Shown: positions 1-7,414 of the stretch, in pieces
Layout: every line of letters starts with the position of its first letter
How positions within the stretch are numbered: the first letter of the stretch is position 1
Assembly: GCA_017431345.1 (NCBI GenBank)
Contig: JAFRLH010000091.1
Coordinates: 1 to 37,719, forward strand
Length of the DNA stretch: 37,719 bases
Origin: Lachnospiraceae bacterium
GTDB lineage: Bacteria > Bacillota > Clostridia > Lachnospirales > Lachnospiraceae
Direction of reading: 5' to 3'
The notes under the pieces: generated by a model
What the model was told of the DNA's origin: nothing
What the model saw: the letters and a program-made list of their open reading frames with translations, nothing else
Database searches by the model: none
Program-made: the position numbers and the translations under genes

Positions 1-59
1 AACCCATATATAACGGCAACCCGGACGCGCTTTGTTCAACCAGGAAAAATCGAAATTGA

Positions 60-111
60 TGCAAACGAAAGGGCAGTTATCGGAAAGCGCAATGCTGCTT
101 TTTCGTTTGCA
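60..111 (+). repeat. 17-bp stem, 18-nt loop inverted repeat
   Basis: TGCAAACGAAA at 60-70 is the exact reverse complement of TTTCGTTTGCA at 101-111. Pairing extends inward through two G-T wobbles and GCAG/CTGC to a 17-bp stem (60-76 with 95-111). There is no T-tract after it, so it is not a typical terminator. Its role is unknown. Confidence 0.6.
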
Positions 112-201
112 CCACCTTCGATTCTTTCCTTAACGATTTGTTACGCGTCTCTTCTTAGGAGGGGGCGCTCTTTTCTGCCCTGGTGCGCTATCAATTAAAA
201 G

Positions 202-240
202 TGCACCCAGAAGGGTGCAAAAACGGCCTTTCTGGGTGCA
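202..240. terminator. Imperfect hairpin, possible terminator
   Basis: TGCACCCAGAAGG at 202-214 pairs with CCTTTCTGGGTGCA at 227-240, with one bulged base. It lies between the left-edge open frame and the 3' end of the WYL regulator gene (minus strand), so it may stop transcription from either side. There is only a weak run of A and T around it. Confidence 0.45.
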
Positions 241-299
241 TCATGTGTTTGTATCAAAAAGGCTCTTAATGGGGATCTAATTATAATTCGCATGTCAAG

Positions 300-1334
300 T
301 CAGGTACAACAATGGATTTCCTGCTTATTGATTGTAATATATTGTCGGTTAAGCCTTCGAATTTCGTGTTTGAGTTGTTTCACTACTCGATCCGGTCCAA
401 CCACTTTCACTCCATCCCCCAAGGACATGATCCATCCGAAGAACTGCCTGCTTATAGCCACATTTACATTCGTCCGGAAATGCTTGTCATCGACAGGAAT
501 GATCATAATATCTGTTCCGAATCGGTCGATGATGATTGCCGCCATGGAATTATCAGCTTCGAGAGTGACATTAGTGATCTCACCGCCGAACATCCCGAAG
601 TGGCAATTGGTGTATCGTCCGAGATCAAATTCCTGGAATTGATCTTTACCTTCACGAAGATAGCCGACAACTGTTATCCTGAGCATTTTATCGATACGAT
701 AATGCTTTATCTTCTGCATCTCTGAATCATATCCAATCAGATAGTAATATCCGTTATCGCATACTAGCGCCCAAGGACTGACCTGATATAATGCACCGTT
801 ATGGCGCAGTACCATTTCTTTTCTATGATTCCATTGAAAATATCTGAAGGTTATCTGCCGGTTGATGCTGATTGCTTCATGAAGCCGGTCGACATTGTAG
901 TAGATGCTTTTATTCATCGTTTTTACACGGCCGGAAATAGTTACCTGTCGTTGTAGCTGCCGTGCTTCATGTATGCTTACGAGGGCTTCGAGTTTTTTGA
1001 TTAGTTCGTCGGATTTTTTGTTGGTGATGAACTTTGCGGATTGAACAGAATCGACTAATAGTTTTAGTTCGGGAAGTTCAAATAATCGATTGCCTGTATG
1101 GTAGAAACAACTGCCTTTTTCTTTTGTTTTTATTATATCCAGGCCAAAATGCCGCAATTCGTCCAGATCTCTGTAAAGTGTACGACGATCAGCAGTGACT
1201 TCATATCTCGACAGCATGTCTATGATCTCTGGCATGGATAATGCATGATTGTCATCGGTCTGTTCAAAGAGTATCCGGGCGAGATAGAGCAGCTTGAGTT
1301 TCTGATTGAAGCCTTTTGTCTTTCTATGAGGCAT
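300..1334 (-). CDS. WYL-domain transcriptional regulator (DeoR-like HTH)
   Basis: A 344-aa DNA-binding regulator. The N-terminus (about residues 8-75) is a winged helix of the HTH_11/DeoR type with the typical RRTLYRDLDEL recognition segment. The middle and C-terminal part is a WYL domain, with NGYYYLIGYD and HYRIDKM in the usual places; the literal WYL triplet is replaced by YYL. WYL domains sense ligands, often nucleic acids or nucleotides, and control defence, repair or mobile-element genes. A GGAG eight bases before the ATG supports this start. It is transcribed away from the int module, on the same strand as the XRE regulator upstream at 1469-1792, so both may be element-borne control genes. 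The target is not shown by the sequence. Confidence 0.88.
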   Translation of the reverse strand: MPHRKTKGFNQKLKLLYLARILFEQTDDNHALSMPEIIDMLSRYEVTADRRTLYRDLDELRHFGLDIIKTKEKGSCFYHTGNRLFELPELKLLVDSVQSAKFITNKKSDELIKKLEALVSIHEARQLQRQVTISGRVKTMNKSIYYNVDRLHEAISINRQITFRYFQWNHRKEMVLRHNGALYQVSPWALVCDNGYYYLIGYDSEMQKIKHYRIDKMLRITVVGYLREGKDQFQEFDLGRYTNCHFGMFGGEITNVTLEADNSMAAIIIDRFGTDIMIIPVDDKHFRTNVNVAISRQFFGWIMSLGDGVKVVGPDRVVKQLKHEIRRLNRQYITINKQEIHCCT

Positions 1335-1468
1335 ATCGATATCTCCAGTAGAAGCAAAGATTTAGATATAAAAAAGCTTAACCGGCAAATAAGAAACAGA
1401 CAGTACACGGATGTCTGTCTGCAAATAGAATGGTTATGAAACTGTTTTAAGTGAAGGACAATAGGGAA

Positions 1469-1792
1469 TTATGGTTTATTTCCTTCAACAAGATTTTTCA
1501 TCAGAACAGCAATGTTATCCAATTGTTGATCAGTAAGACATTCAGCATATTCCATAATTCGGTTTAGTTGGGCAGGGTATTCCTTGTCATCAGAGAAGAA
1601 ATCAGCAGGGGAGATTTCAAGATAATCACAAATGTCATAGAAAATGGCCATAGATGGCATAGATCTGCCGCGTTCGATCGTATTTATATATCCTTTGTTT
1701 TGTCCGAGTGCCAGACTCATTTTCCTCGCAGATACATTTTTTTGTGAACGAAGTCTGGAGAGCCGCAGACCAAAGTCATCTTCATATCCCAT
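1469..1792 (-). CDS. XRE-family HTH regulator
   Basis: A 107-aa protein with an N-terminal XRE/Cro-CI helix-turn-helix (about residues 9-66: RLSRLRSQKNVSARKMSLAL, then GYINTIERGRSMPS). The acidic tail DYLEISPADFF is typical of small repressors of Gram-positive mobile elements. AGGGG seven bases before the ATG supports the start. It probably represses excision or transfer functions of the element, by analogy with repressors in Tn1549-like elements. The roughly 500-bp region upstream separates it from the divergent sigma-like gene and is the likely place for its operator. Confidence 0.88.
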   Translation of the reverse strand: MGYEDDFGLRLSRLRSQKNVSARKMSLALGQNKGYINTIERGRSMPSMAIFYDICDYLEISPADFFSDDKEYPAQLNRIMEYAECLTDQQLDNIAVLMKNLVEGNKP

Positions 1793-2095
1793 AGGATTAC
1801 CCCTGATTTTAAATCGGAATCATGATAGTTTACATGACTTATTGTAGCGGACATTAATAAAAATGCGTCTTGACTAATGCGCTACATTTTACTGCACGAC
1901 AGATAAGATGCGTTATTTTGTTCAAAACAGCTTAATGAGTAGGATTAAAAGATGGATGCCTTCTTAAGTCGCAATTTTGCGACAGCGATTTTGATAGTCT
2001 TTTGCTACAGAAGGCGGGTTTTCTGATGCTATCAAGAATAAATAGGATTGTTCGGCTTGCCATAGATCAAATTATTTTTTAACATAAATCGTAAT

Positions 2096-2130
2096 CGCCT
2101 GACTGTTAACAGCCGGGCGTTCTTTATTAT
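2096..2130 (+). terminator. Hairpin with T-rich tail, possible terminator
   Basis: CGCCTGACTGTT (2096-2107) pairs with AACAGCCGGGCG (2108-2119) with one mismatch and one wobble. It is followed by TTCTTTATTATTTTG. It looks like an intrinsic terminator upstream of the sigma-like gene and may end a short leader or regulatory transcript. No clear promoter for such a transcript was found. Confidence 0.45.
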
Positions 2131-2267
2131 TTTGCCAAAGTTTCTGTATGGAATTTGACTGTGTACATGCAGAATTTCTGAGACGTAGATGATTAAAAAA
2201 TAGTTTCATAAGAGTTGGGAAAATCCGGCCTTTTTACACAGGTATTCTTATGACAGGGAATATGAGA

Positions 2268-2292
2268 AGTGTCTGGTAGAAAGGCAGACACT
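2268..2292 (+). promoter_or_regulatory. Hairpin presenting the ribosome-binding site of the sigma-like gene
   Basis: AGTGTCTG (2268-2275) is the exact reverse complement of CAGACACT (2285-2292). The nine-base loop carries the AAAGG ribosome site, and the stem ends one base before the ATG at 2294. This geometry suggests that translation initiation is sensitive to folding or to a binding protein. Confidence 0.55.
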
Positions 2293-2293
2293 G

Positions 2294-2707
2294 ATGCAGT
2301 CAAAGAAAAATCGTTACATGACGGGTGACAGGATCCAGGGTGAGTTTGACAGCTTTATTAAAAAATCGATCTACATCATAGCAAGAGACGTAATACGAGA
2401 TTACATGCGTGCTAAAAATCGACTGTATGAAGTAAGACTCCAAGAGGATGAATATGTTTCTGCACCTGAATATGTATCGGAATCTGAAAAAATACCGGTA
2501 CATATTGGTAATACTGTTGTTATGTTCTGTGATGAAAAGAAGGCTGAAGGATTTAACCTGCTTAAACGAAGGCATCGCGAAATAATAGAAAAAGCTTTTA
2601 TATTTGATATGCCAACTGCTGCAATAGCAGAGCTAATGGATCTGGAAGAAAAAAGCGTGAAGAATTATCTGAGCGAAGCCAAAGGTATTTTGAAAAAATA
2701 CATGTAG
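2294..2707 (+). CDS. Sigma-70-like regulatory protein of the element
   Basis: A 137-aa protein whose C-terminal third resembles sigma region 4: RRHREIIEKAFIFDMPTAAI, then AELMDLEEKSVKNYLSEA, a helix-turn-helix that would read a -35 element. The N-terminal half contains a segment (about residues 12-45) like sigma region 2 fragments found in Tn916 Orf7/Orf8-type proteins. Short sigma-like proteins in this position are common in Gram-positive conjugative elements and control excision or transfer genes. The gene ends three bases before the ATG chosen for the next gene's alternative GTG frame and is clearly co-transcribed with it. Function is from family and position, not demonstrated. Confidence 0.75.
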   Translation: MQSKKNRYMTGDRIQGEFDSFIKKSIYIIARDVIRDYMRAKNRLYEVRLQEDEYVSAPEYVSESEKIPVHIGNTVVMFCDEKKAEGFNLLKRRHREIIEKAFIFDMPTAAIAELMDLEEKSVKNYLSEAKGILKKYM

Positions 2708-2716
2708 GTGAAGATA

Positions 2717-2974
2717 ATGAAGAAGAGGAGAGGATTTGAGAACTATGATTATTTAAGCACCGATGTAATCAAGCTAGCCTGCTCTGGAGATAAAGAAGCG
2801 CTGGGAAAAGTAATCGCCAGATATGATAACTATGCTATTAAGTGTACGAAGAGCATGGCAGTAAGTAAATTTGGATTGGATGTTGAGACAATTCCAATAG
2901 ACGACATTATGCAGACCATTTGGATGAGAATGATTGAACTGATTCTGACCAGATTCAAATTCTATGATAACTGA
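2717..2974 (+). CDS. Small helix-turn-helix protein of the element
   Basis: An 85-aa protein of the helix_turn_helix-16 type seen next to sigma-like genes in Tn916/Tn1549-family elements. Its sequence VIKLACSGDKEALGKVIARY, followed by ...IMQTIWMRMIELILTRF, resembles the start of a sigma factor (region 1.2/2). The upstream gene carries region 4, so the two may act as a split sigma. I prefer ATG 2717 because AGGTG lies six bases before it; GTG at 2708 in the same frame would add three residues and lacks a site. It lies immediately behind the sigma-like gene. Confidence 0.7.
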   Translation: MKKRRGFENYDYLSTDVIKLACSGDKEALGKVIARYDNYAIKCTKSMAVSKFGLDVETIPIDDIMQTIWMRMIELILTRFKFYDN

Positions 2975-3337
2975 ACCGGATACGGATCCTATTTTCTGTC
3001 ATATATGGAACTGTAAATGCCATTTGTACCTTGACTATTGAATAATTCTGCATTGCATAACATTCAGAGTACCGAGTTGTGCAGCGGATACGCCATAATC
3101 GTGCATGCTTACATATGATATAAGCGGATTCATTTTGCATACACAGGAGCGTCGGATATTCGTTCAAAATAAAGCTGGGGAGCTTTAGGACTGTGACAGT
3201 ACTCTTTATAATGATACTTCCCATTAGAGACAGGGACCGGAAAGGCTGGTGAAAAACCAATGCGGCATAAACCCTATGCCGGTGCAAAGCAATTATCGTG
3301 GAATATACTATATCTTTTATAAACGCGAGAAGATGTC
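2975..3337. promoter_or_regulatory. Intergenic control region with two hairpins (no gene seen)
   Basis: No credible gene on either strand. AAAGCT-GGGG-AGCTTT (3171-3186) and CGGCATA-AACCC-TATGCCG (3263-3281) are perfect hairpins. A TATAAT at about 3211-3216 without a good -35 box lies between them. The region leads into the excisionase-like gene and may hold its promoter and a leader structure. Confidence 0.45.
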
Positions 3338-3646
3338 ATGACGAAAAAAGAGAAAGATAATCATTTGAAGGAACGCATTCCATGTGATGATTTGGTCGAA
3401 TGTAGGATGGGTAACGGTGTGGTCGTGCATGTTCCCAGGAAGATCTTCGACCAGGTACTGATAAGAATGCGGTATCCTGTCAGGGAATATGTAAGCTATA
3501 AGGAAGGTGCCATACTTTATAGTATGAGTGAACGGAAGTTTTATGATCTGGTAAAGGATGCAAAAGCGAAAGTGCAATATGGAGGGAAAGTCCTTGTTTC
3601 AGTAAAGGCGGTAAATCAGTTTTTGGAGTATTGTAAAACGGAATGA
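3338..3646 (+). CDS. Excisionase-like HTH protein
   Basis: A 102-aa basic protein. Its second half (about residues 50-100: YVSYKEGAILYSMSERKFYD, then KVLVSVKAVNQFLEY) has the excisionase/MerR-like winged-helix pattern, in which a helix-turn-helix is followed by a wing and a short helix. The position just before the integrase fits a recombination directionality factor, which bends the ends to favour excision. The N-terminal extension, MTKKEKDNHLKERIPCDDLV, is usual for the small Xis-like proteins of Clostridia elements. The start at 3338 has only a weak GAGAAG upstream. A separate promoter follows the gene, so it can be expressed apart from int. Confidence 0.72.
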   Translation: MTKKEKDNHLKERIPCDDLVECRMGNGVVVHVPRKIFDQVLIRMRYPVREYVSYKEGAILYSMSERKFYDLVKDAKAKVQYGGKVLVSVKAVNQFLEYCKTE

Positions 3647-3682
3647 GGAAGAGCAGCTAAGATGCTATGTATCATAATATGA

Positions 3683-3712
3683 TTGACATTTTGAGGAGAC
3701 AAAAAGTATAAT
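3683..3712 (+). promoter_or_regulatory. Promoter for the RHH-integrase pair
   Basis: TTGACA (3683-3688) and TATAAT (3707-3712) are 18 bases apart, both perfect consensus boxes. The predicted start, about 3719, is just before the GGAGGTGA ribosome site of the ribbon-helix-helix gene. This would give constitutive sigma-A transcription unless repressed. Confidence 0.75.
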
Positions 3713-3737
3713 GGAAGCGGTTTCATGGAGGTGACAA

Positions 3738-3908
3738 ATGGTTAAGACAGGACGTCCAAAATCAGATAATCCCAAAGCGTTTAAAGTTTCCTCAAGGCTT
3801 AATCAGGAGGAGTATGAAAGGCTTAAAAAATACGCTTCCATCAGAAACCTTACTATATCACAATTGCTGAGACAAAAGATCCTTGAAATGATCGATACGG
3901 AGTCTTAG
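3738..3908 (+). CDS. Small ribbon-helix-helix protein
   Basis: A 56-aa basic protein, MVKTGRPKSDNPKAFKVSSR followed by LNQEEYERLKKYASIRNLTI and SQLLRQKILEMIDTES. The short beta strand (FKVSSRL) followed by two helices is the CopG/Arc ribbon-helix-helix fold, a dimeric DNA binder. The start is fixed by GGAGGTGA four bases upstream. It lies directly between a consensus promoter and the integrase gene, 43 bases before int, and probably autoregulates the pair or helps assemble the recombination complex. Very similar small proteins precede integrases in Clostridia elements. Confidence 0.78.
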   Translation: MVKTGRPKSDNPKAFKVSSRLNQEEYERLKKYASIRNLTISQLLRQKILEMIDTES

Positions 3909-3951
3909 AACTGCTACCCTTTTATTCTGGTGCCGGGAAAGGGATTTTCTA

Positions 3952-5187
3952 ATGGCAAAAGTAAGAAAGGATGGCCGCGGAAGGGTACTTCACAAAGGGG
4001 AATCTTATTTGAGAAGCAAAAGCTTGTATTGCTTTTCATATACGGATTCATTTGGGAACCGCAGATTCATTTACGCGAATGATCTTGAACAGTTGCGTGA
4101 AAAAGAAACCCGGTTTATACGGGATCGTATTGATGGGATGGATACATATCTGGCCGCTAAGGCGAGTATCAATTATGTATTCGACCGATATATGTCTACA
4201 AAAACAGATCTGAGAGGAAAAACGAAAGCGGGATATCTGTATACATATGATCGCTATGTAAGAAATGGGTTCGGGAAAAGACGTATTGGTGACGTAAGGT
4301 ATTCGGATGTGCTTCAGTTTTATCTGGACCTGATTTCGAATGAATTGGGAATCAGTACAATTGAACATATTAACAGTTTGCTGAGATCCGCATTTAAGGT
4401 CGCGATAAGAGATAACGTTATCAGAAGCAATCCGACCGATGACGTAATGCATGAGGTTAAACGGATGGTAAAAGAAAAGCCCGCAAAACGCGCGCTTACA
4501 ATTGAGGAGCAGAGGGCTTTCATCAACTACCTCAATAAGCCTGAATACATAAGATGGAAGCCGCTGTTTACTGTGATGTTCGGAACGGGGTGCCGGATCG
4601 GGGAACTCATTGGCCTTCGATGGTCGGATCTCGATTTTGAAAGTTCAATGATCAGTATCAACCATAGTATAGTCTACTATTCAAATTACGGTAAAAGCGA
4701 AGGTAGGAAATGTCGTTATGAAGTGGGACTGCCGAAAACAGAGGCAGGAATCAGAATGATTCCTATGCTAAATGAGGTCAGGGAAGCATTCCTTCAGGAA
4801 AAAAGGAATCAAGAAGAATCCGGATGTCTCTCTATAGTTGAGATTGGAGGCATGAGCGGCTTCATATTCTGTAATCGGTTTGGAAACATTCATAATCAGG
4901 CAGCGCTTAACCATGAGATCAAACATCTGGTGGACAACTACAATGCAGAGGAGATGGTAAAGGCTAGACATGAGGGAAGAAAGCCGTTGATGCTTCCTAG
5001 ATTCAGCTGTCATACAACGAGGCATACATTCTGTACCAGATTATGTGAGAATGAAACGAATATAAAAGTCATTCAGTCTGTTATGGGCCATAAAAATATA
5101 CAGACAACACTTGATATTTATGCAGACGTCTCGGAACGTAAAAAAGAAGAAATTTTCAGGAATTTGAATTACGGCAATATATTTTAG
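3952..5187 (+). CDS. Tyrosine recombinase / integrase (Tn916-type)
   Basis: A 411-aa site-specific recombinase of usual length for this family. Residues 1-55 form an arm-site binding domain, about 70-170 the core-binding SAM-like domain, and 180-400 the catalytic domain. The catalytic residues are visible: Arg215 (GTGCRIGEL), Lys262 (LPKTEAG), His354 and Arg357 (CHTTRH), His380 (MGHKN) and the nucleophile Tyr390 (TLDIYADV). It catalyses integration and excision of the element by strand exchange through a 3'-phosphotyrosine. All six key residues are present, so it should be active. It is the last gene of the element, behind the excisionase-like and ribbon-helix-helix genes. Confidence 0.95.
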   Translation: MAKVRKDGRGRVLHKGESYLRSKSLYCFSYTDSFGNRRFIYANDLEQLREKETRFIRDRIDGMDTYLAAKASINYVFDRYMSTKTDLRGKTKAGYLYTYDRYVRNGFGKRRIGDVRYSDVLQFYLDLISNELGISTIEHINSLLRSAFKVAIRDNVIRSNPTDDVMHEVKRMVKEKPAKRALTIEEQRAFINYLNKPEYIRWKPLFTVMFGTGCRIGELIGLRWSDLDFESSMISINHSIVYYSNYGKSEGRKCRYEVGLPKTEAGIRMIPMLNEVREAFLQEKRNQEESGCLSIVEIGGMSGFIFCNRFGNIHNQAALNHEIKHLVDNYNAEEMVKARHEGRKPLMLPRFSCHTTRHTFCTRLCENETNIKVIQSVMGHKNIQTTLDIYADVSERKKEEIFRNLNYGNIF

Positions 5188-5438
5188 GAAGGGTTCTGTA
5201 ATGAACCCAGTAAAGGTACTACAAATTTACAGCTGGTCATACAAATGTACATCCATAGATCAAATGCGGCATGCAGTGATATGCAGGATAGTACATTTCC
5301 GAAAATGGATTTGACCCTGATTTGCAGTGGATTGCAGAAAAAAGCAGTCACTTCGTGCTGCGGAAGTATCAGGAAGCAGCGGAAGCGTAAGGGAGACAGA
5401 CACGCGGATTGCTTTACGCTGTCTGAAAAGAGGAAATC
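5188..5438. other. Presumed element/chromosome junction, no gene
   Basis: A+T content drops across this stretch. GGGTTC-TGTAAT-GAACCC (5191-5208) is a short hairpin directly after int, without a T-tract. The attachment core probably lies here, but it cannot be defined without the other end. The reading frame at 5245-5562 overlaps the next gene and looks spurious. Confidence 0.5.
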
Positions 5439-5984
5439 ATGGAAACAGAAAAATACACTTATCGTTTGGAAAAAGAAGATTATATGGACTGGCTCCGTTA
5501 TGAGGCGAAAGAGATCGATAATCCGGCGGGAAGAAAAAAAGTCTGCTTTGCCGCCGTTCTAAGCGTGGCGGCAGTGCTGTGCGCGGAATATGTATTTTTC
5601 AGAGATAACAGTTTGCTCCTTCAGATGTCTGCCGCATTTGGGTTTGTCCTTCTGGCGGGTTTGTTCGGAATGATGAGTGAGAAAAACCGGCTGAAATCCC
5701 TGTATGTAAAATACGGACTGGACAAGGTGGAAAAGGCAGATGCTTATCCGACGATCACCCTCTCTATGAAGGAGGACTGTTTTACGATCTCTTCCGATAA
5801 AGATAAAAGAGTGGAGGGTTATCGGTACAGCCAGATTCGGATCTTCCGTGAACTGACACGGATCTTCCTGTTAAAAACGGAGGACGGCAGGTGGCAGTTT
5901 ATCGCCAAAAGAGCATTCGGAAGCCACAGCAAAGCAAAGGAGGCTGCGAAGCTGTTCCAAAGCCATATCCAAAAAGACAGATAA
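5439..5984 (+). CDS. YcxB-like membrane protein
   Basis: A 181-aa protein with two hydrophobic helices (about residues 36-54 and 60-79) separated by a short charged turn, then a soluble C-terminal domain. The C-terminal part (YPTITLSMKEDCFTISSDKD, then YRYSQIRIFRELTRIFLLKT) has the pattern of the YcxB-like C-terminal domain: a beta-rich module found after two transmembrane helices. The biochemical function of that family is unknown. AGAGG before the ATG supports the start. It is the first gene after the integrative element, in the more G+C-rich base usage of the rest of the window. It converges with the LuxR gene. Confidence 0.72.
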   Translation: METEKYTYRLEKEDYMDWLRYEAKEIDNPAGRKKVCFAAVLSVAAVLCAEYVFFRDNSLLLQMSAAFGFVLLAGLFGMMSEKNRLKSLYVKYGLDKVEKADAYPTITLSMKEDCFTISSDKDKRVEGYRYSQIRIFRELTRIFLLKTEDGRWQFIAKRAFGSHSKAKEAAKLFQSHIQKDR

Positions 5985-6018
5985 ATACCGAATCAGAACG
6001 TCAAATTATATTCTCCGG

Positions 6019-7110
6019 TTATGCCGGCGGTTCATTCCCGTAAAAATGCAGCAGAAGGAGGATCTGTTTCAGATTGCTGACGCCAAGCTTGTCATAGATC
6101 GACACCAAATGCTTTTTGACGGTCGAGACGGAAATGCTCAGGCTGTCGGCAATATCTTCATTGGACTGCCCCTGTACTGCGAGCATCAGTACTTCAGACT
6201 CCCGCTCGGAAAGCGCATTTTCCTTACAGAGCTGGGAGGTGCATATCTTAAGCATCCATCCTGTATCGTAGCAAAAACAAAGAAAATAATTGTTCAGATT
6301 GGTGTCGGGGGAAACCTCCGCCCGAACCTCCAGCAGATAAGGGGTATCTTTCACTTTGTATTCGATGGAAGACTGCCCCGTGTTTTTTAAGCGCCTGCAA
6401 AGGGCTTTCAGACGCTTTGAAACAAGAGAATCCATCAGATTTGCATTGGCAAACTGTCTGTACGCATCATTGCAGCTGATCAGATTCAGATCCTGATTAA
6501 AGGCGCAGACACCGAAACTTCCGAGGGTCAAAGCGCCCTGCTGCAGCGGATCGGAGACATTGTTTTCCTGGATTCCATAGGAGTGAAAAACTCTGGGCAT
6601 ATGGGGCTGGAACATACGGATCATGCGCAGCTCGCTGTCGGTAAAAGGCTGTTTGTCCTTCCCGCGGTGAATAGAAAAAAGCCCGCGGAGATTCTGGGTG
6701 CGCAGTGTAAAATTGGATTCGATCGAACTGTGCTGCCCCATCGGGAGAAGAAATCCCTGAAAATAAGATGATTTTTCCCGGACTGATGAATTGAATGTCT
6801 GGTCTGTAATGAAGGCGATATCGTGGTCATAGTCCAGCAGTCCCAGGACGTCATCCTGATAACAGTACTTTGCCTGGTACTCGATCTCCTCGGCCAGTGT
6901 CCAGTTATAGGTGAAAATGGAATGCATTTCATAGCGGTCATTGATTTTCCGATAGAACAAAATGTTAGCGCGATCAAATAAAATGACCTTGCTCAAATCT
7001 ACAAAAAACTGATCTATACGTCTGGAGAGCGGCTTCTCCTGATCATACATATCGGAAATAATCTGGTTGACATGAGAAAAAGTGATGATGAAATCAGAGT
7101 AATTTTCCAT
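6019..7110 (-). CDS. LuxR-family transcriptional regulator
   Basis: A 363-aa protein. The C-terminal 60 residues are a LuxR/GerE helix-turn-helix (LSERESEVLMLAVQGQSNED, then IADSLSISVSTVKKHLVSIY). The N-terminal 150 residues have a GAF-like pattern (SKVILFDRANILFY ... LLPMGQHSSIESNFTLRTQN), and a PAS-like segment may lie at 190-270. It therefore probably binds a small ligand and regulates transcription. Its start is supported by AAAGGG upstream. It is divergent from the TRAP operon across a 304-bp region with dyads, so it is the best candidate activator of that operon. A weak -35 box in the TRAP promoter fits activator control. Confidence 0.85.
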   Translation of the reverse strand: MENYSDFIITFSHVNQIISDMYDQEKPLSRRIDQFFVDLSKVILFDRANILFYRKINDRYEMHSIFTYNWTLAEEIEYQAKYCYQDDVLGLLDYDHDIAFITDQTFNSSVREKSSYFQGFLLPMGQHSSIESNFTLRTQNLRGLFSIHRGKDKQPFTDSELRMIRMFQPHMPRVFHSYGIQENNVSDPLQQGALTLGSFGVCAFNQDLNLISCNDAYRQFANANLMDSLVSKRLKALCRRLKNTGQSSIEYKVKDTPYLLEVRAEVSPDTNLNNYFLCFCYDTGWMLKICTSQLCKENALSERESEVLMLAVQGQSNEDIADSLSISVSTVKKHLVSIYDKLGVSNLKQILLLLHFYGNEPPA

Positions 7111-7414
7111 ATCAAACCCTTTCTTGTAAAAAATACAACGATATTAACACCTTGTTATTATTATATTGCAGGCTTATGCAGAAAACAAGCGAAAACGGAT
7201 TAAATACATCATTAGTTCTAGTACTGTATACAAAAGGTGAAGAACGTGTTCTAGGATGATGTTCATTTTAAGCTGAAAATGTGTAAACCGCAGTACAGTC
7301 CGGACAGGCATCAGTCCGGAAAGTATTTTTTTGGATGTTTTTCGCGGAATTATATATCGTTATAATAATTACATATAAATAACTCCGGAAGGGAGTAAAA
7401 AGGAGGATACATTT
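7111..7414. promoter_or_regulatory. Divergent LuxR/TRAP control region
   Basis: The region contains AGAAC-GT-GTTCT (7241-7252), two copies of GTTCTAG (7215-7221 and 7248-7254) and two copies of CAGTCCGGA (7296-7304 and 7312-7320, 16 bp apart). A TATAAT lies at 7361-7366 with no good -35 box. The dyads are candidate sites for the LuxR-type regulator. AAAGGAGG directly precedes the TRAP binding-protein gene. Confidence 0.55.

Larger units (their letters stand above)
1..299. other. Left-edge stretch without a recognised gene
   Basis: Frame 1 of the plus strand is open from base 1 to a stop at 196-198, which could be the 3' end of a gene cut by the window. The translation is not recognised and contains a strong hairpin (60-111), so coding is doubtful. 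A second hairpin at 202-240 follows. Nothing else is supported here. Confidence 0.3.
1793..2293. promoter_or_regulatory. Divergent control region of the element (no gene seen)
   Basis: No convincing reading frame is present. Several dyads are visible: TGTAGCG (1843-1849) with CGCTACA (1880-1886); TTGATAG (1991-1997) with CTATCAA (2029-2035), enclosing CAGAA/TTCTG; a near-perfect G+C-rich hairpin at 2096-2119 followed by a T-rich run; and a hairpin at the ribosome site of the next gene (2268-2292). The area probably holds operators for the XRE regulator. Confidence 0.5.
1..5240. mobile_element. Integrase-bearing end of an integrative (ICE-like) element
   Basis: The stretch is clearly more A+T-rich than the DNA after about 5.4 kb. 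It holds the standard recombination and control module of Tn916/Tn1549-type elements: two repressor-like regulators, a sigma-like protein, a small HTH protein, an excisionase-like protein, a ribbon-helix-helix protein and a tyrosine recombinase as the last gene. The integrase normally sits at the end of such elements, so the right junction is probably between 5188 and 5438. The exact attachment site cannot be fixed because the other end, relaxase and conjugation genes are outside the window. Calling it conjugative is inference from gene family; it could be a smaller mobilisable element. Confidence 0.72.

Noticed and set aside
292-725. Two overlapping plus-strand open frames (116 and 137 aa)
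   Set aside because: They lie opposite the WYL regulator, which has clear domain homology; no ribosome site or recognisable product.
5245-5562. 105-aa plus-strand frame after int
   Set aside because: It overlaps the YcxB-like gene in another frame and shows no family pattern; the later start at 5439 has a ribosome site.
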